A stretch of 64,000 nt of DNA from the NCBI GenBank assembly GCA_026545765.1, contig CM048842.1, positions 16,704,667 through 16,768,666 on the forward strand, in the 5' to 3' direction. How positions within the stretch are numbered: position 1 is the stretch's first letter; every line of letters begins with the position of its first letter. The notes below the pieces were generated by a model. That model worked only from the letters and a program-made list of their open reading frames with translations. It did not search any database and was not told the DNA's origin. Made by a program: the position numbers and the translations under genes. This document shows, piece after piece, positions 11,828-23,349 of this stretch. The stretch comes from Plantago major. Lineage: Eukaryota > Streptophyta > Magnoliopsida > Lamiales > Plantaginaceae.

Positions 11828-11965
11828 TGGTGTCTATGGATTCGTCTTGTCGTGGTGAATCCAAATATATGTTCAAAATATTTTTCGGAGTTTTGCAGAT
11901 AAAGTTATATGTGATTTAATAAAAACTATGTATACAGTTAACATACCAAAAATATAAGACATCAG
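11828..11965 (+). repeat. Dispersed repeat family, copy 3
   Basis: Nearly the same as the copy at 11536-11700 over about 125 bp. Both copies lie in AT-rich DNA rich in ttaattaataataat words. Confidence 0.7.
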
Positions 11966-12900
11966 AATTACTATTTTCTTTTTGATTTAATTTTATAAAT
12001 AAACTACATGAAATTCAAAGATACGCCACATGTAATTTTTGCATACGTAGACGCCTCACGTGCTAAATTTATCGCTTTACATAATATATGGATACCTGGA
12101 AAATTCCATTTTGCCCCACCTGGAAATTAATATTGCCCCCTCAAAGTTTTCTTCTAATAAATAATGAATCACAAATTCATGTTTGTTTATGTATAGTTGC
12201 ACGATCCAAAAAATTAAAAAGTTAATGATATGAATGCGTACTAGGAGCCTAGGAGTATTTAATTTCCAATCCTCAACTTTTCTCCTTTAATATGCAAAAA
12301 AAAACGAGTAATATTTAAGGAAATGAAATAAAATATTAAGTAAAAAATGGTATTAAGTAAGAGAGATAATAAATTCATATAATATTTAAAGTTGATGGGC
12401 TATCTCAAACCACATTCATTATCAACTCCAACTAATTATGTAGAATTAGAACCATTTAATTTTATTTTTCCAAACCTTCCATATTTGTGTTCCCTAATAA
12501 TTAAAATGTTTTATTAAATTTCAAAGAGTAACTAATGCATTGTGAGTTAATCCGTGCAAGTATATATTCAAAGTAGTATAATACATCATTAAAAGAGAGT
12601 GGGGAAAAGTAAATTTTTGTCCGATTTTAACTCAATTTCGTCTTTTACAGTACAAAATCTCATTCAAAGCATGAGAAGACCCAGTCTCACACAAGCGCGT
12701 GTAAGGACGCGATATTTCTCAACCATCCAGACCGTCCAGATCCATCTCTTTCTTCTTCTTATTCTCAAGCCAAGCGATAATTCCTTTCCACAAATTTCTC
12801 TCCTCCATGTCGTTTCCACCCAAATCAAATTTTGATCTCAACATATATTTAACAAATCAATAGATGAAACAATCCATATCAATATTTTTTACCTCACTTT
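11966..12900. other. No gene recognised
   Basis: AT-rich spacer without a supported open frame. A 78-codon frame at 12599-12835 has no motif and the composition of untranslated DNA. Confidence 0.45.
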
Positions 12901-14401
12901 GAGCTTCATGTCGATATAATTTTTTTGGAATTCGCGGTGGTCTGGAGCTCACTCATTTTCGCTCTTATCTCCACCGATGCCCCCCTCTTCGCCACCGGAA
13001 AATACTTGTTCATCATCTTCAAAGTGGGCGATCAACATCTCCGGCGGATCTGGGACCATTCTTGATTCTTCAAAGTTTGCGCTAGAAAGATCTATCGTGT
13101 TTGTAAGCAGATCGAGATGAAGAAGATGGAGGTCAGGTACACGAACCCCTCCAGATCTGGTTTGAAACATACTAAAACTCATCTTCAAGTGTTCTTTTCC
13201 GACTACTGACGGACCGTCAATTTACACCAGATCGATGGAGGAGCCGGAGATTCATATATAAGAAGCCATATTGAAAAGCGTCCACAATCATGTGGTTTTT
13301 ATTTTCAGAGACAAGATCTGGGATTAATTAATTTCCAACAAACATTTGCTGCCTACCATTGAAATTGAAATGGTGAGAGGAGAAGATTGAAGAAGAAGAA
13401 TATGAGAAAGAAGTGACTGCCTATCTCTGTTTCTCAATAGAGTGAAGACGTGATTAGTTGTGATTGAAGCCGCTATCAAGGTTTGCCAATTTCTAATTCA
13501 ACGTTGTATTTTACTGGTGATGATGATTCTCAATTCGCATTCTTTATGCGATTTGTTGTGCAAGCAAGGTAGAATTCTTTATCTTCTTCAATTTAATATC
13601 TGTATCAATTATGGTTTCTATATATTTCTCCTATTTGTAGAACTTGAGAATGAAGAGACTTGAGGAGCTTTGGGCTTTCCGATTGCTTTTGAGAAGAGAC
13701 TGAAATTGGCCCTTTTTCTTCTCCAAGGAAGAAAACGAGAAGAGGGCATTAGCAAAATTCAACAAGGTGAGCTTGTTTCTTGATAATGGCTGAGAGATGA
13801 TAAGCTAGAATAAACAAGTGAAATAAAAGCGGTGGTATAGGATTAGTAAAATGGGTCAGATTTCTATCAATAAGTCCAATTTCTCCTTGGTTTTGTTATT
13901 TTTATTATTAATAATTAATTTAGGCTATTTCGTTAAAAAGGCTGTTTCACGTTTAATTTCAAGATCAATACTTTTATATACATAAGATTTCCATCTCAAG
14001 TCTACAACGTTTATATCAGGACCAGGACCAGGAATTTCATATACATAAGACTTGCATTCAAGTATGATTCTACAAGAGATACATAGATTTTACAATACAA
14101 GTCTAACTCAAATTCTACTTTTTTTATATCTTATATATAGAAGCCAATATACACCATTGAAGATACAAAGAAGACGCTGCAAACTGAAATTGAAACAGGC
14201 ATACAGATATACAGGTGAACATACCTTTATATATTGTTCCATAAGGATGAAAGATTAATAATCTGCATCGATTAGCATATTATATTGTGTTGATATTTAT
14301 GTTCCGCATTCAATTCATTTAGTTTACCCTGATTAGCAAGGGAAAATATATGCATCTATTCGACATTGCTGATATCTATTTTATTTATCCTCAAGGTGAA
14401 G
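12901..14401 (+). other. Leader-like, moderately GC region upstream of the RPA gene
   Basis: Less AT-rich than its surroundings, with pyrimidine-rich stretches, purine-rich gaagaagaa runs and several possible GT-AG pairs, as in a spliced 5' leader. A 79-codon minus-strand frame at 12949-13188 is acidic at its end but has no recognised domain. It may be the 5' part of the Helitron or captured gene DNA. I could not find a convincing Helitron 5' TC terminus. Confidence 0.3.
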
Positions 14402-15845
14402 ATGGCAGAAGAAAAGTACAATAAACTAAATGTTATTGACAAGCACATGGCTAATTGGAAGGCTAGAGTCATTGTTCTAATCAAGAAACCATTGAAGGAG
14501 TCATCAAATAACAGACGAACCAAGTATGAAAGATTGGTTCTTGCTGATGAATGGGTAACTACTATTTTCCTCTTTTATAATTTTTAAATTTATTATTTTC
14601 CACCTTCCAAGACTTCTATGACATTGTACTTTAAATATCGTGGTAATCGCGTTGATCTTGTGATGTATGACTCGGATATTGAAAATGTATAAGGAAATTA
14701 TTCATCAAGATGGCATACATCATATCAAATGCTAGCATAGAAATTGCAAACCATAAGTACAAGTCTGTTTTTGCCAACAAGATACAATTTGGACGATAAA
14801 TGCCAATACTATGGTTAAGAATACTGAATATCCTACAAGAGTTGCAAGTCCATTTAAAGGTTGTTTTTCCAGTTATAATGAATTTGCCATCGGTTCTTTT
14901 ATAAGTAAGTGTTTCTTATATAGAAGTGATTTTTAAATAGATTTTTCACACATAGTTCAAATTAACAAATTAACACGACTCTTTTAACTTTGCATATACG
15001 ATTGTAGTCATTATAAAGGCACAACCTCCACGTCCTACCCGTACTGGACAAGTGGTGACTGAATATGTGGGTCTTGATCACGAGTAAGAGTCGCTTGTGT
15101 GTTGGTATTTAGAAGCACCTGAGTTAGTTTAAAATACCATTATTTCAACAATGATAATATGGCAGTAACAAAATAGTCACTTAATCTTTGGACTCACAAA
15201 CTGTAACTTCAAATTCATGTTATAGTTTCTTTTCTCTTTACTTTTTCTATATCTTTACATTCAGGTTCAATGAAATAATTATTTCTCTTTGGAATGAGGA
15301 AGGTGTGACTGAACGAACACATTCTTTATTGGTTGATATGAATCCTGTGGTGATGCTTATTAACTTCAAGGTTAACTCGTTTCATGGTAAGTATTTTTGG
15401 AAATAATATTTCTTTTAGATTACAAAGTGCCTTGCTTATATTGATCATGAATGTGTAGGATTATCATTGAGTTCGAGCACAAACTCATTTGTCGTAACAA
15501 AAATGGATCATCCTGATCTCATGAAAATGGAACAATGGTAAGGATATCTCTACAACTTTAATTATAAATTTAATTAATTCAACATTGCATATTTGACGCA
15601 CCTTCAAAATTTACATCTATTTGTAGGCGTACTGAACACATGCATGAGATACAAAAAAAAGTAACAGTAGGTGGTTCCTCCATGGAAAAAATTGATGCTG
15701 TATCAAACGTGAATCTGCCAGAACTATCCATTAGTGAAATTTTGAAGGCCGAATTAGTAAGAGATTAAAATTTTCATTCTTCACATGTACAACTTATATT
15801 GTTTTTAATACTGGTTTTTATTGAATATCGTATGTAAGTACATCA

Positions 15846-16560
15846 TCACCGTTCAGTCAAAGCTAAAGGTCATTCCGGCAGATTTCACGTACATATGTTG
15901 TGAAACATGTCATCGTAGAACTGAATATCCATGTAGGAATCTGTTTAAATGCTATAGTCCACAATGCAATGGTACCAAGTTTGCTATACGGAGGTAAGAA
16001 TTCAGACTGCAAGAGCCATATCATTGTATTTTACTATAAATCAAAGGCTGATAAACTTAAAATTACTTTACTTGATCAGCTTCAGATACAAGTGAAAGAC
16101 TCAAGTGGAGAACTCGACGTAACCTTGTTTGGTAAATTTGGAGAGAATGTGTTAGGCCTTGATGAAGATGAATTTCACAAAAGATTTTATCCGGTATAGT
16201 CAAATTTTATATTGCAATATTAATATGTCAGTGTAATATTAATTTTCAAGTTGTACAGAGATTCAAAATATAACCTCATTGAAACGAAACAGGCGAATTT
16301 ACCCGCTTCGTGTTTATAGTTTGTTAGGACTGGAAAATACCGAAGGATGACATAAATAGCAATCTACAAGGGGTACTGTGGAAGATGACTATTCTAAAAA
16401 GTTCGTATAATTTAAGAGGAGTCATGACAATGTCATACAACGTCGATGACATGGTCGAAGTAGACGGCACAAACTCAGCTATAGTTACTGTTGAACATGC
16501 TACCATAGCCACCGCAGTACATCGTGAAAGTTCCATTAGAGAAGTGCTTGTATCCAAGCA
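15846..16560 (+). repeat. RPA zinc-ribbon OB domain, copy A
   Basis: Encodes ADFTYICCETCHRRTE, then the second Cys pair (CYSPQCNGTKFAIR), an intron, an IQVKDSSGELDVTLFGK exon, another intron after HKRFYP, and an exon ending near SIREVLVSK. All splice positions match copy B, so the duplication copied genomic DNA with introns, not a cDNA. Confidence 0.8.
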
Positions 16561-16653
16561 AGTAAGGGATTTTATTCTTTATTCATATACATTAAGTGAT
16601 TTTAAGGACTTCCCCATCTAATCTAATCTAATCTAATTGCTTCCTTCAAAACT

Positions 16654-17384
16654 AGGATGGGAAGTATGCAGTTACCGTTGAAGCAAGATTAGCGGCCATC
16701 CCTGATTCTTTTACATATATATGTTGTGAGACATGCCATCAAAGAGCAGATGTACCCTACAACCGATTATTCAAGTGTTCAAGTAAATCATGCAATGGTC
16801 TTAAGAACTCTATTCGAAGGTAATCAACTAAGATATATTACAATTCAATAGCAGGTGTAATACAGAGAAAAAAAAATCATCATTTAACTCTCCTTTGATT
16901 TAGGTTCCGTTTTTGTATACAAGCAAGCGACTCGAGTGGAGATCTTTCGGTGACTCTTATCGGTAAATTAGGAGAGTTGGTCTTACAAAAGAACGAAGAT
17001 GATTTCCATAAACAATATCATCCGGTAAGGATGCATATTGAACAATCACTATAAGTTGTCATATCTATTTAGTTTATTCATTCTATTTTCTTACAAAAAG
17101 TAAACCATATATTTTTTTGCAGGACTACCTGATTTCACTGGGTGACATAAATAATAAGTTGAAAGGAATAAAATGGAAAATGACGATTGTGAAGAATTCA
17201 TTTGGCGTGCGTGGAATAAGGACAATGTCATATACAGCTGAAGATATGATAAAGTTAAACAACATGGAACCAGAGAACGAAAAAGTGCAATCCAGCCCGG
17301 GTTTCGAATGCCGTGATAATATAGAATGTTCTACACCTCCTCAAACAGGTGATACACCAGTTAGAGTCAAGATTGAAGAAGGTC
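16654..17384 (+). repeat. RPA zinc-ribbon OB domain, copy B
   Basis: Encodes DSFTYICCETCHQRAD, CSSKSCNGLKNSIRR, an intron, FRFCIQASDSSGDLSVTLIG, an intron after HKQYHP, and then DYLISLGDINNKLKGIKWKM. All four Cys positions of the ribbon are kept in both copies. Protein divergence between the copies is substantial, so the duplication is not recent. Confidence 0.8.
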
Positions 17385-17540
17385 AGTTTACAATGACATT
17401 TTATTTTGAACTCCTCGTCGCCTATCGATTTTGTCTGTGTATTCCTTCCTATTTCTTTTGTGATTCTTTCCGTTTTTTATGAATGTCATGATGACTCCAC
17501 TCGGTCTATGTCATTCGTCTCTTTCTTCCTTTGTCGGTTT

Positions 17541-18236
17541 TATTTCTCATAAATTCATACTTTTCTACGTAGCAACCATTCTTTCATTAATTTTCTGAAT
17601 TGTGCTCCTGTGAGTTCTTTATTTTGTCTTTGGAATTTAAAGCTGTTAACTTAGTTTATGATCTGTTTAGATGATGTACATTATGTTTATCTACCATTGT
17701 CTAGCTCCTTTTTCCTGTTGTTTCTGTACTGTTGTTGTTTCATGTTTTTATGGAATCAGGTAAGCTATGGAATGATCAATTCTATTTCTCATAAATTTGT
17801 ACTTTTCTACATCGCAAAGCCTCTTTATTTAATTTTCTTGAAATGTATGCACCATCGCGAAGTTCTTTATTTAAAAAAATTTCCTTTGGAATTTCAATCT
17901 TTTAACTTAGTTTATGATCTGTTAAGATCAGTTAGTATTATGATGTCTATTATGCTTATCTATCATTGTCTAGCTTCTTTTTCTTGCTTGTGTACAGTTG
18001 TTGTTTCATATTTATAGAAGAAAACTATAGAATTGATGATGGACTATTAATGATTTGATATGAAGTCACAAGACTAACCTAGAGAAAACAGACAGAATCA
18101 AGGCTAAGCAAATAAGAGAATTCTAAGATATGGATTTCGTAAATACAACTGAGAACTATACTTATCTACCATTGTCTAACTTAGTTTTCATGTTTGTGTA
18201 CTTTTGTTGTTGTTTCATGTTTTATAGAATTGATGT
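17541..18236 (+). repeat. ~242-bp intronic tandem repeat (2.3 copies)
   Basis: Copy 1 runs about 17541-17760, copy 2 about 17783-18020, and a partial third copy covers 18155-18236. Each starts tatttctcataaatt and contains taacttagtttatgatctgt and tctaccattgtctagctt-like words. The array sits in what should be a long intron near the 3' end of the RPA-like gene. Confidence 0.8.
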
Positions 18237-18758
18237 TGGACTATTAATGATCTTGTGATTAGACAATTTGGAGTCACTATATGTTTAATTCAACTTAGTA
18301 TTTCCCTGCGATTAAGGTAATGATTAGACTGTAATTAACTCCGGTGTATTATTATTCACAAATAATGAGAGAGGATGCAAAAGGGTCATGCTTATGAGGC
18401 AAGGAAAAGGGCAATACAACAGTATGATGGTGAATTAATCGATGTAGATGTCGAAGTTGATGATGAATTAATTGATGTAGATGTTGAAGCTGAAGCTGGA
18501 GGTAAAAGCTTTTTGTATATTAAGTTAAATAATATTATATGCATGAACTAATTAATTCTCTATTGAATAATTTTCAGAAAGTGAAAAACTGCAAGATGAT
18601 AGAAAGAAAACTCGTTCAAGAGAACGCAAGCGGAAGACCCTTGAATGATAACCAATCAAAGATTATTTATTACCGATTCAACAATTTATTTTATATGTAC
18701 TTCAATCACTAAGTAGTTGTTTCTATTCCTATATTTCGAACGATATACGTTTCCTAGG

Positions 18759-21047
18759 GAGGTAAGGTCGACGAGATAGAGGACTTCCAAGATGCACGGT
18801 GGCTCTGTGCCCCAGAATCAATATGGCGACTTTACGGTTTCAAGATGAACGAGATGAAACCACCGGTCAACCAGCTCCAAGTGCATTTAGAGAACAAGCA
18901 GCCGATCTACTTACCCGTGAGAAAAATCGTCGAGGAAGTGATGAGTGACCCAAGAAAATTACGAACCCAACTAACTGAGTTCTTCCGCATGAACAGAGAT
19001 GACGCTCGGGCCAGAGAGAAGAACCTCCTTTACAGAGAATTCCCCGAGGAGTACAAATGGGACGGAAGCTCAAAAATGTGGGAAGAAAGACGAGTGAAAA
19101 AGAAAAAGATTGGCCGCCTGGTCACAGTGAGTCCAACCGAAGGGCCAAAATATTACACGAGGGTATCTTTGAATCATGTACGTGCACCGACTTCTTACGA
19201 ATATCTCAGGACGGTGAATAACGTAACATACGACACATTCAGCGAGGCAGCGAGGGAGAGAGGTCTTCTCCAATCGGATGCAGACATTCGAGAAACAATA
19301 CATGAAGCATGCGGATACAGGATGCCCTACTCACTCCGTGGCCTTTTTGTGACCATCTTGTACTACAATTCCCCGGCGGACCCCAGTGCGATGTGGGAAG
19401 AATTCAAGCAGGAGATGTCGCACGATTTCCTGAATGCACCAAACACCACGGAGGAACAGGCATACCAAAACTCCCTGAAATCCATAGATATTTTCTTGCA
19501 AAATTACAACAGATCGATCAACGATTACAAGCTCGTGTCGTACGACATATCTGGAACTCGGGATGAGAGGGTGTCAAGGAACTACAGGAGCGAGGTCGAG
19601 ATAACAGTTTCCGAATCCGACCTGAATGCAGCCAGGCTACTAAACGCCTGCCAGAAGAAGGCTTTCGACGAGATAACCAATGCGGTAAACAATCAACGCG
19701 GAGGAGCATTCTTCCTCGACGGGCCGGGAGGCACAGGGAAAACATTCCTGTACAGAGCCTTACTCGCATCCGTGAGATCGATCCAAGAACCAAATAGCAT
19801 TGGCGGTTGCATCTTCGGGGGTAGCCGCGTCCCTGTTGCCAGGAGGACGAACTGCCCACAACAGATTCGGATTCCCACTCGAGATCGAAGAGATGGTGTC
19901 ATCAGCGATCAGCAAGCAGAGCAGAGATGCGCTCCTAATAATTGAGTCGAGACTGTTAATATGGGATGAGGCAACAATGGCGCATCGCAAGCTCATAGAA
20001 GGACTTGACAACCTCATCCGCGACCTGATGGGAACACATGAGTTGTTCGGGGGGAAGACGGTAGTTTTCGGGGGGGATTTTCGACAGACTGTCCCGGTGG
20101 TGAAAGGAGGAGGAAGGAAAGAGACGGTAGATGCATGCTTGGTGAGATCACACGTATGGCCAATGCTCCGCAAACTAAGCTTAACCGAGAACATGAGAGC
20201 AAGGGACGACCCGCAGTTTATGGAGTATCTGATAAGAATAGGCGATGGAAAAGAGCCGTCTAAGAGAGGACACAAGGTTAACCTTCCCGAGCATATGTGC
20301 ATAAAGTACAAAGATTACGAGAAGCCGCTAGAGCACCTGATCTCGGAGATTTACCCATCGTTCGATGCATTCAGCACCAACCCATACTCCGTGATGGATA
20401 GAGCGATACTAACGCCGAGGAATGACTGCGTCGACGAAATAAACGAGTCGTTGATCGACAAGTTCCCAGGACAGATGTTCGAGTACTATAGCACCGACAT
20501 AGCAGACGATGCAGCCCAGCAAACTCAGTATCAAGATCTCCTCAACGCCACAAACATACCGGGCCTCCCCCAGCACGTCCTGAGACTAAAGGTAAACTGC
20601 CCAGTAATGATGATGCGGAATCTTAACCCATCAGAAGGTCTGTGTAACGGGACGAGGATGGTGGTAAAGGAGCTCGGACAACGAGTGATCGGCGCGACGA
20701 TAGCCTCCGGTGAGCATATAGGAAAGTACGTCATATTCCCGAGGATAGAACTGGCACCGAAGGACGCCCTCAGATGTCCGATACCTTTCAAGAGGAGACA
20801 GTTCCCAATTAGGTTATGCTTCGCAATTACTATAAACAAGGCACAGGGACAAACACTTGATAGGGTCGGGATATATTTGCCACAACCAATCTTCTCGCAC
20901 GGGCAGCTATACGTTGCATTGTCAAGGGCGCGGAGGTCGTCCGCAGTCAGGGTGTTGATAAAGCCCCCGACAGTTGACAACGACGAGTTCACCAAGACAA
21001 AGAACGTTGTGTACAAGGAGATCCTAGAAAATCAAAGCCAACAGTAG
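18759..21047 (+). pseudogene. Helitron PIF1-type DNA helicase (Rep part absent)
   Basis: Unwinds DNA during rolling-circle transposition. Coding similarity begins at an acceptor-like site near 18759. It reads through the Rep-helicase linker (DARWLCAPESIWRLYGFK, then LQVHLENKQPIYL), which shows that the ATG at 18845 is internal and not a true start. Walker A GPGGTGKT is at 19721-19744 and Walker B LLIWDEATM at 19954-19980. Later helicase motifs are GDFRQTVPV, NGTRM, TINKAQGQT and YVALSRA, and the protein ends at 21047. One shift of reading frame lies near 19783-19797, between ASVRSIQ and IALAVASSG. The region is clearly more GC-rich than its surroundings and than the helicase of Helitron 2, so the two belong to different Helitron families. 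Confidence 0.85.
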
Positions 21048-21161
21048 ATAATATCTTAATCATATTCACTTGCATATTTTGTATTTCACATTCAATCGCA
21101 TCATCTTCTTAATTTCATTTCTACATTATGGGAACAAATTATACGTAAAAATTATGACGCT

Positions 21162-21193
21162 GTAACACGCGTAGCGTGTTACCCAGATTCTAG
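21162..21193 (+). other. Helitron 1 3' terminus: hairpin and CTAG
   Basis: GTAACACGC (21162-21170), loop GTA, then GCGTGTTAC (21174-21182) form a perfect 9-bp stem. Seven bases later comes CTAG (21190-21193), followed by T. This is the classic Helitron transposition terminator. Confidence 0.93.
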
Positions 21194-23349
21194 TAGTATA
21201 TAGTAAGATACTGTTTGATACATAACTAATTAATGCTCTAATTTAGGCAATAGATATATTTTACTGTAATACATAATTACATTCCATTAAGATCAAACAA
21301 AACTCAACCACTAATTCTATTCAAAATCTTCTCCGATCAATCTTTTTCCAAGAAGTATGTAGCTCAAATTAATCATCTCCGATCAATACCTAATTATATA
21401 TTCCCAATTCCACATAGCCAGTCATAATTCTATAGCCTAATATAATAACACAAAGACAGTACTCAAACCTCAATAAGAATCCCCAAAATTCTACTTCAGA
21501 TCAATCTGAATCGATTGAGTACTCATCTTCCTCAAATGCTTATTCCAATAGATCATCCGATTCAAGTTCATCCCCAAAGTTCTACTTCAGTCCATGCATT
21601 GACCTAAATCGATCGAGTACTCATTTTCGTCAAATGTTGAATTAGATCGATCATCCGATTCAAGGTCATCGTCAAAATTATACTTTCAAATCCCCATCAA
21701 ATGCAATGATTTCTCAGATCTGAATCTGAAGGGTTGAGATGAAGGAACAACAACCAATTCCCTCCAACTCCATCACATAAGCTTCTCCAACTTTGCAAAG
21801 TAAGTATATTTGATTTTGTTGTGCAACTGGTCGGTTTAGCTTTTGCGATTATAGTCTTTAAGGATTTAGTTTGTCGGATTGTGTTTTAAGGTGATTTATA
21901 CCAGGTTTGAAGGGCATATCAGGTGATTGAGTCTGGATCTTATGCGGATGAGGTTTGATTCAAAATATCACTAGGGCTATACTGTGGTCGACTATTCGGC
22001 TGAGGACAAATCAACACGGGAGATTCTTCTCGGTTGTTGTCGTTGTTCGACTCATTCCAATCCTGCTGCCTCACCAATGAGCAGATTCTTCGTGTTTAGG
22101 TACTCTCTTGCTCTCAAATCAATTATGTACGATGTCGATTCATTAGCGAAAATAGATTCAAGTCTTCGATGAATATTGATTAACTGCGGCGACGCCATCT
22201 GTAAGCTTGCGAAAATAGATTCTTTAGTGAAGAGTGTCACTGGTAGCAAGATCCTTCATATCCTCAAAGCTCATGATATTGTTGTTGTTCATTTTTTAGT
22301 TTTATTTCGAGCTGAGTCAGATAATTTGTTGACAATTGGTTATTTAGTAATTAGTAGTTCTTCAAGTAGCTCAATATATGTTGATCTCAGAGTGAGTGAA
22401 TGATTGGTAATAGTAGTAAGTAGTAGTGCTCCAGTGGTGTTTTTGTTGATTTGTTAGTTTCAGTTCTATTTAAATTGAAAATGTGTAGTATTTGTGGCAC
22501 ATGCCACTTGATCAAGAAGGCAGTGGCATGTGAATAAATGACTCCGGCTAGATTTCATATTTCAAGATATCTTCCATGTACTAATTGTTTTGAATTGTGT
22601 CACGCACTTTTTCTTAAGAAATATGTAGAAATTGATATGCTACAGTTATATGGACTTTGTTTTTGCTAAAATTTATTGTTTCTTTAGAAATGTGCAGAAC
22701 TTGGAATGCTAAATGCGCAAGCCCCATTACACCAGCAAATGTGCAGAGAATGACATCAAGCAATTAGTTTATATCAGACGATAGAAATAAATTTCATTAA
22801 GCCTCCATAGGATTTCTCGAGAGTTCGGCCGAAAGGCAAAAGAAATTGCAACGGATGTCGAGATCGTTCAACATGCCCGTTACAAAGAGTATTTGTATAA
22901 TGTTGTTGCTTGCCTGTGATGGATCGATGATATAATACCCCAATACTGTAACTTGGCATTGAACTTAAGATGTCATTACCTTAAATTTGTATCATGTTTA
23001 TTGTATATTCCATTTATCTATTTTTTCAAACAGCAGGAAGTTGTTTGCAGTGAAAGGGATGGCTAAAGCTAAATCACTCGCTCAAGATTCTATGTCATGC
23101 ATCGAGTGTAACCTAACACCTCGAAAAGAATGGCTGACAATGATGTCGATGAGGAAGATGATGGATTCATGAGTAAACAAGATTCAATATAGGATTTGAA
23201 GTAACAACTGGATAGTCAAGTTGCTATTCCAAATTCTACATGTAGGACTTAAAAGTAAAAATAAATGTGTGATTTTCTTCCATTTATTTGGATTAAAAAT
23301 TTACAAAACAATGAATTATAAAATTTAATGACACCATTATTTCAATGCC
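21194..23349 (+). other. Helitron 2 upstream region; no clear gene
   Basis: AT-rich DNA with pieces that may be leader exons of the Rep-helicase gene, for example a purine-rich stretch at 23035-23170 that follows a pyrimidine tract and an AG. At about 21483-21680 a ~95-bp unit (tctacttcag ... gatcatccgattcaag) is tandemly duplicated with divergence. At 22145-22230 the word gcgaaaatagattc occurs twice. No domain was identified and no Helitron 5' end was found. Confidence 0.35.

Larger units (their letters stand above)
14402..18648 (+). pseudogene. RPA70-like single-strand DNA-binding protein gene (multi-exon, decayed)
   Basis: Likely role: binds single-stranded DNA in the nucleus, as the large RPA subunit does. 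Exon 1 (14402-14554) starts MAEEKYNKLN and ends DEW before a GT donor. It resembles the first OB fold of plant RPA1-like proteins. Around 14640-14900 a second OB stretch (HKYKSVFANKIQFG) is visible but damaged by shifts and stops. 15265-15385 gives a third OB-like piece (FNEIIISLWNEEG). 15846 onward is the C-terminal OB fold with a four-Cys zinc ribbon (CCETCHRRTE...CYSPQCNG), present twice. The last exons near 18375-18505 and 18578-18648 are acidic then basic, ending RKRKTLE. Exon borders are my estimates. Plant Helitrons are known to carry such genes. This copy is probably nonfunctional. Confidence 0.7.
14402..21193 (+). mobile_element. Helitron 1 (minimal extent): RPA-like gene plus helicase
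   Basis: The right end is secure: a 9-bp GC-rich hairpin is followed by CTAG at 21190-21193, with T next, as expected for insertion between A and T. The interior carries an RPA70-like gene and then a PIF1-type helicase, both on the plus strand, a gene set known in plant Helitrons. The left end is not identified and must lie upstream of 14402. The Rep (HUH nuclease) part is not recognisable between the two genes, and the helicase frame is interrupted. The copy is therefore not autonomous. Confidence 0.75.

Noticed and set aside
12599-13188. Small frames upstream of the RPA gene (12599-12835 plus, 12949-13188 minus)
   Set aside because: No domain, no splice support and leader-like composition.
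15900-16199. Continuous 99-codon reading through the RPA zinc ribbon
   Set aside because: It reads in a different frame from the zinc ribbon and through an intron. The domain itself is supported by the frame and splice sites shared with copy B.
19518-20311. Long minus-strand frames opposite the Helitron 1 helicase
   Set aside because: They are shadows caused by the GC-rich codons of the helicase and carry no independent motif.
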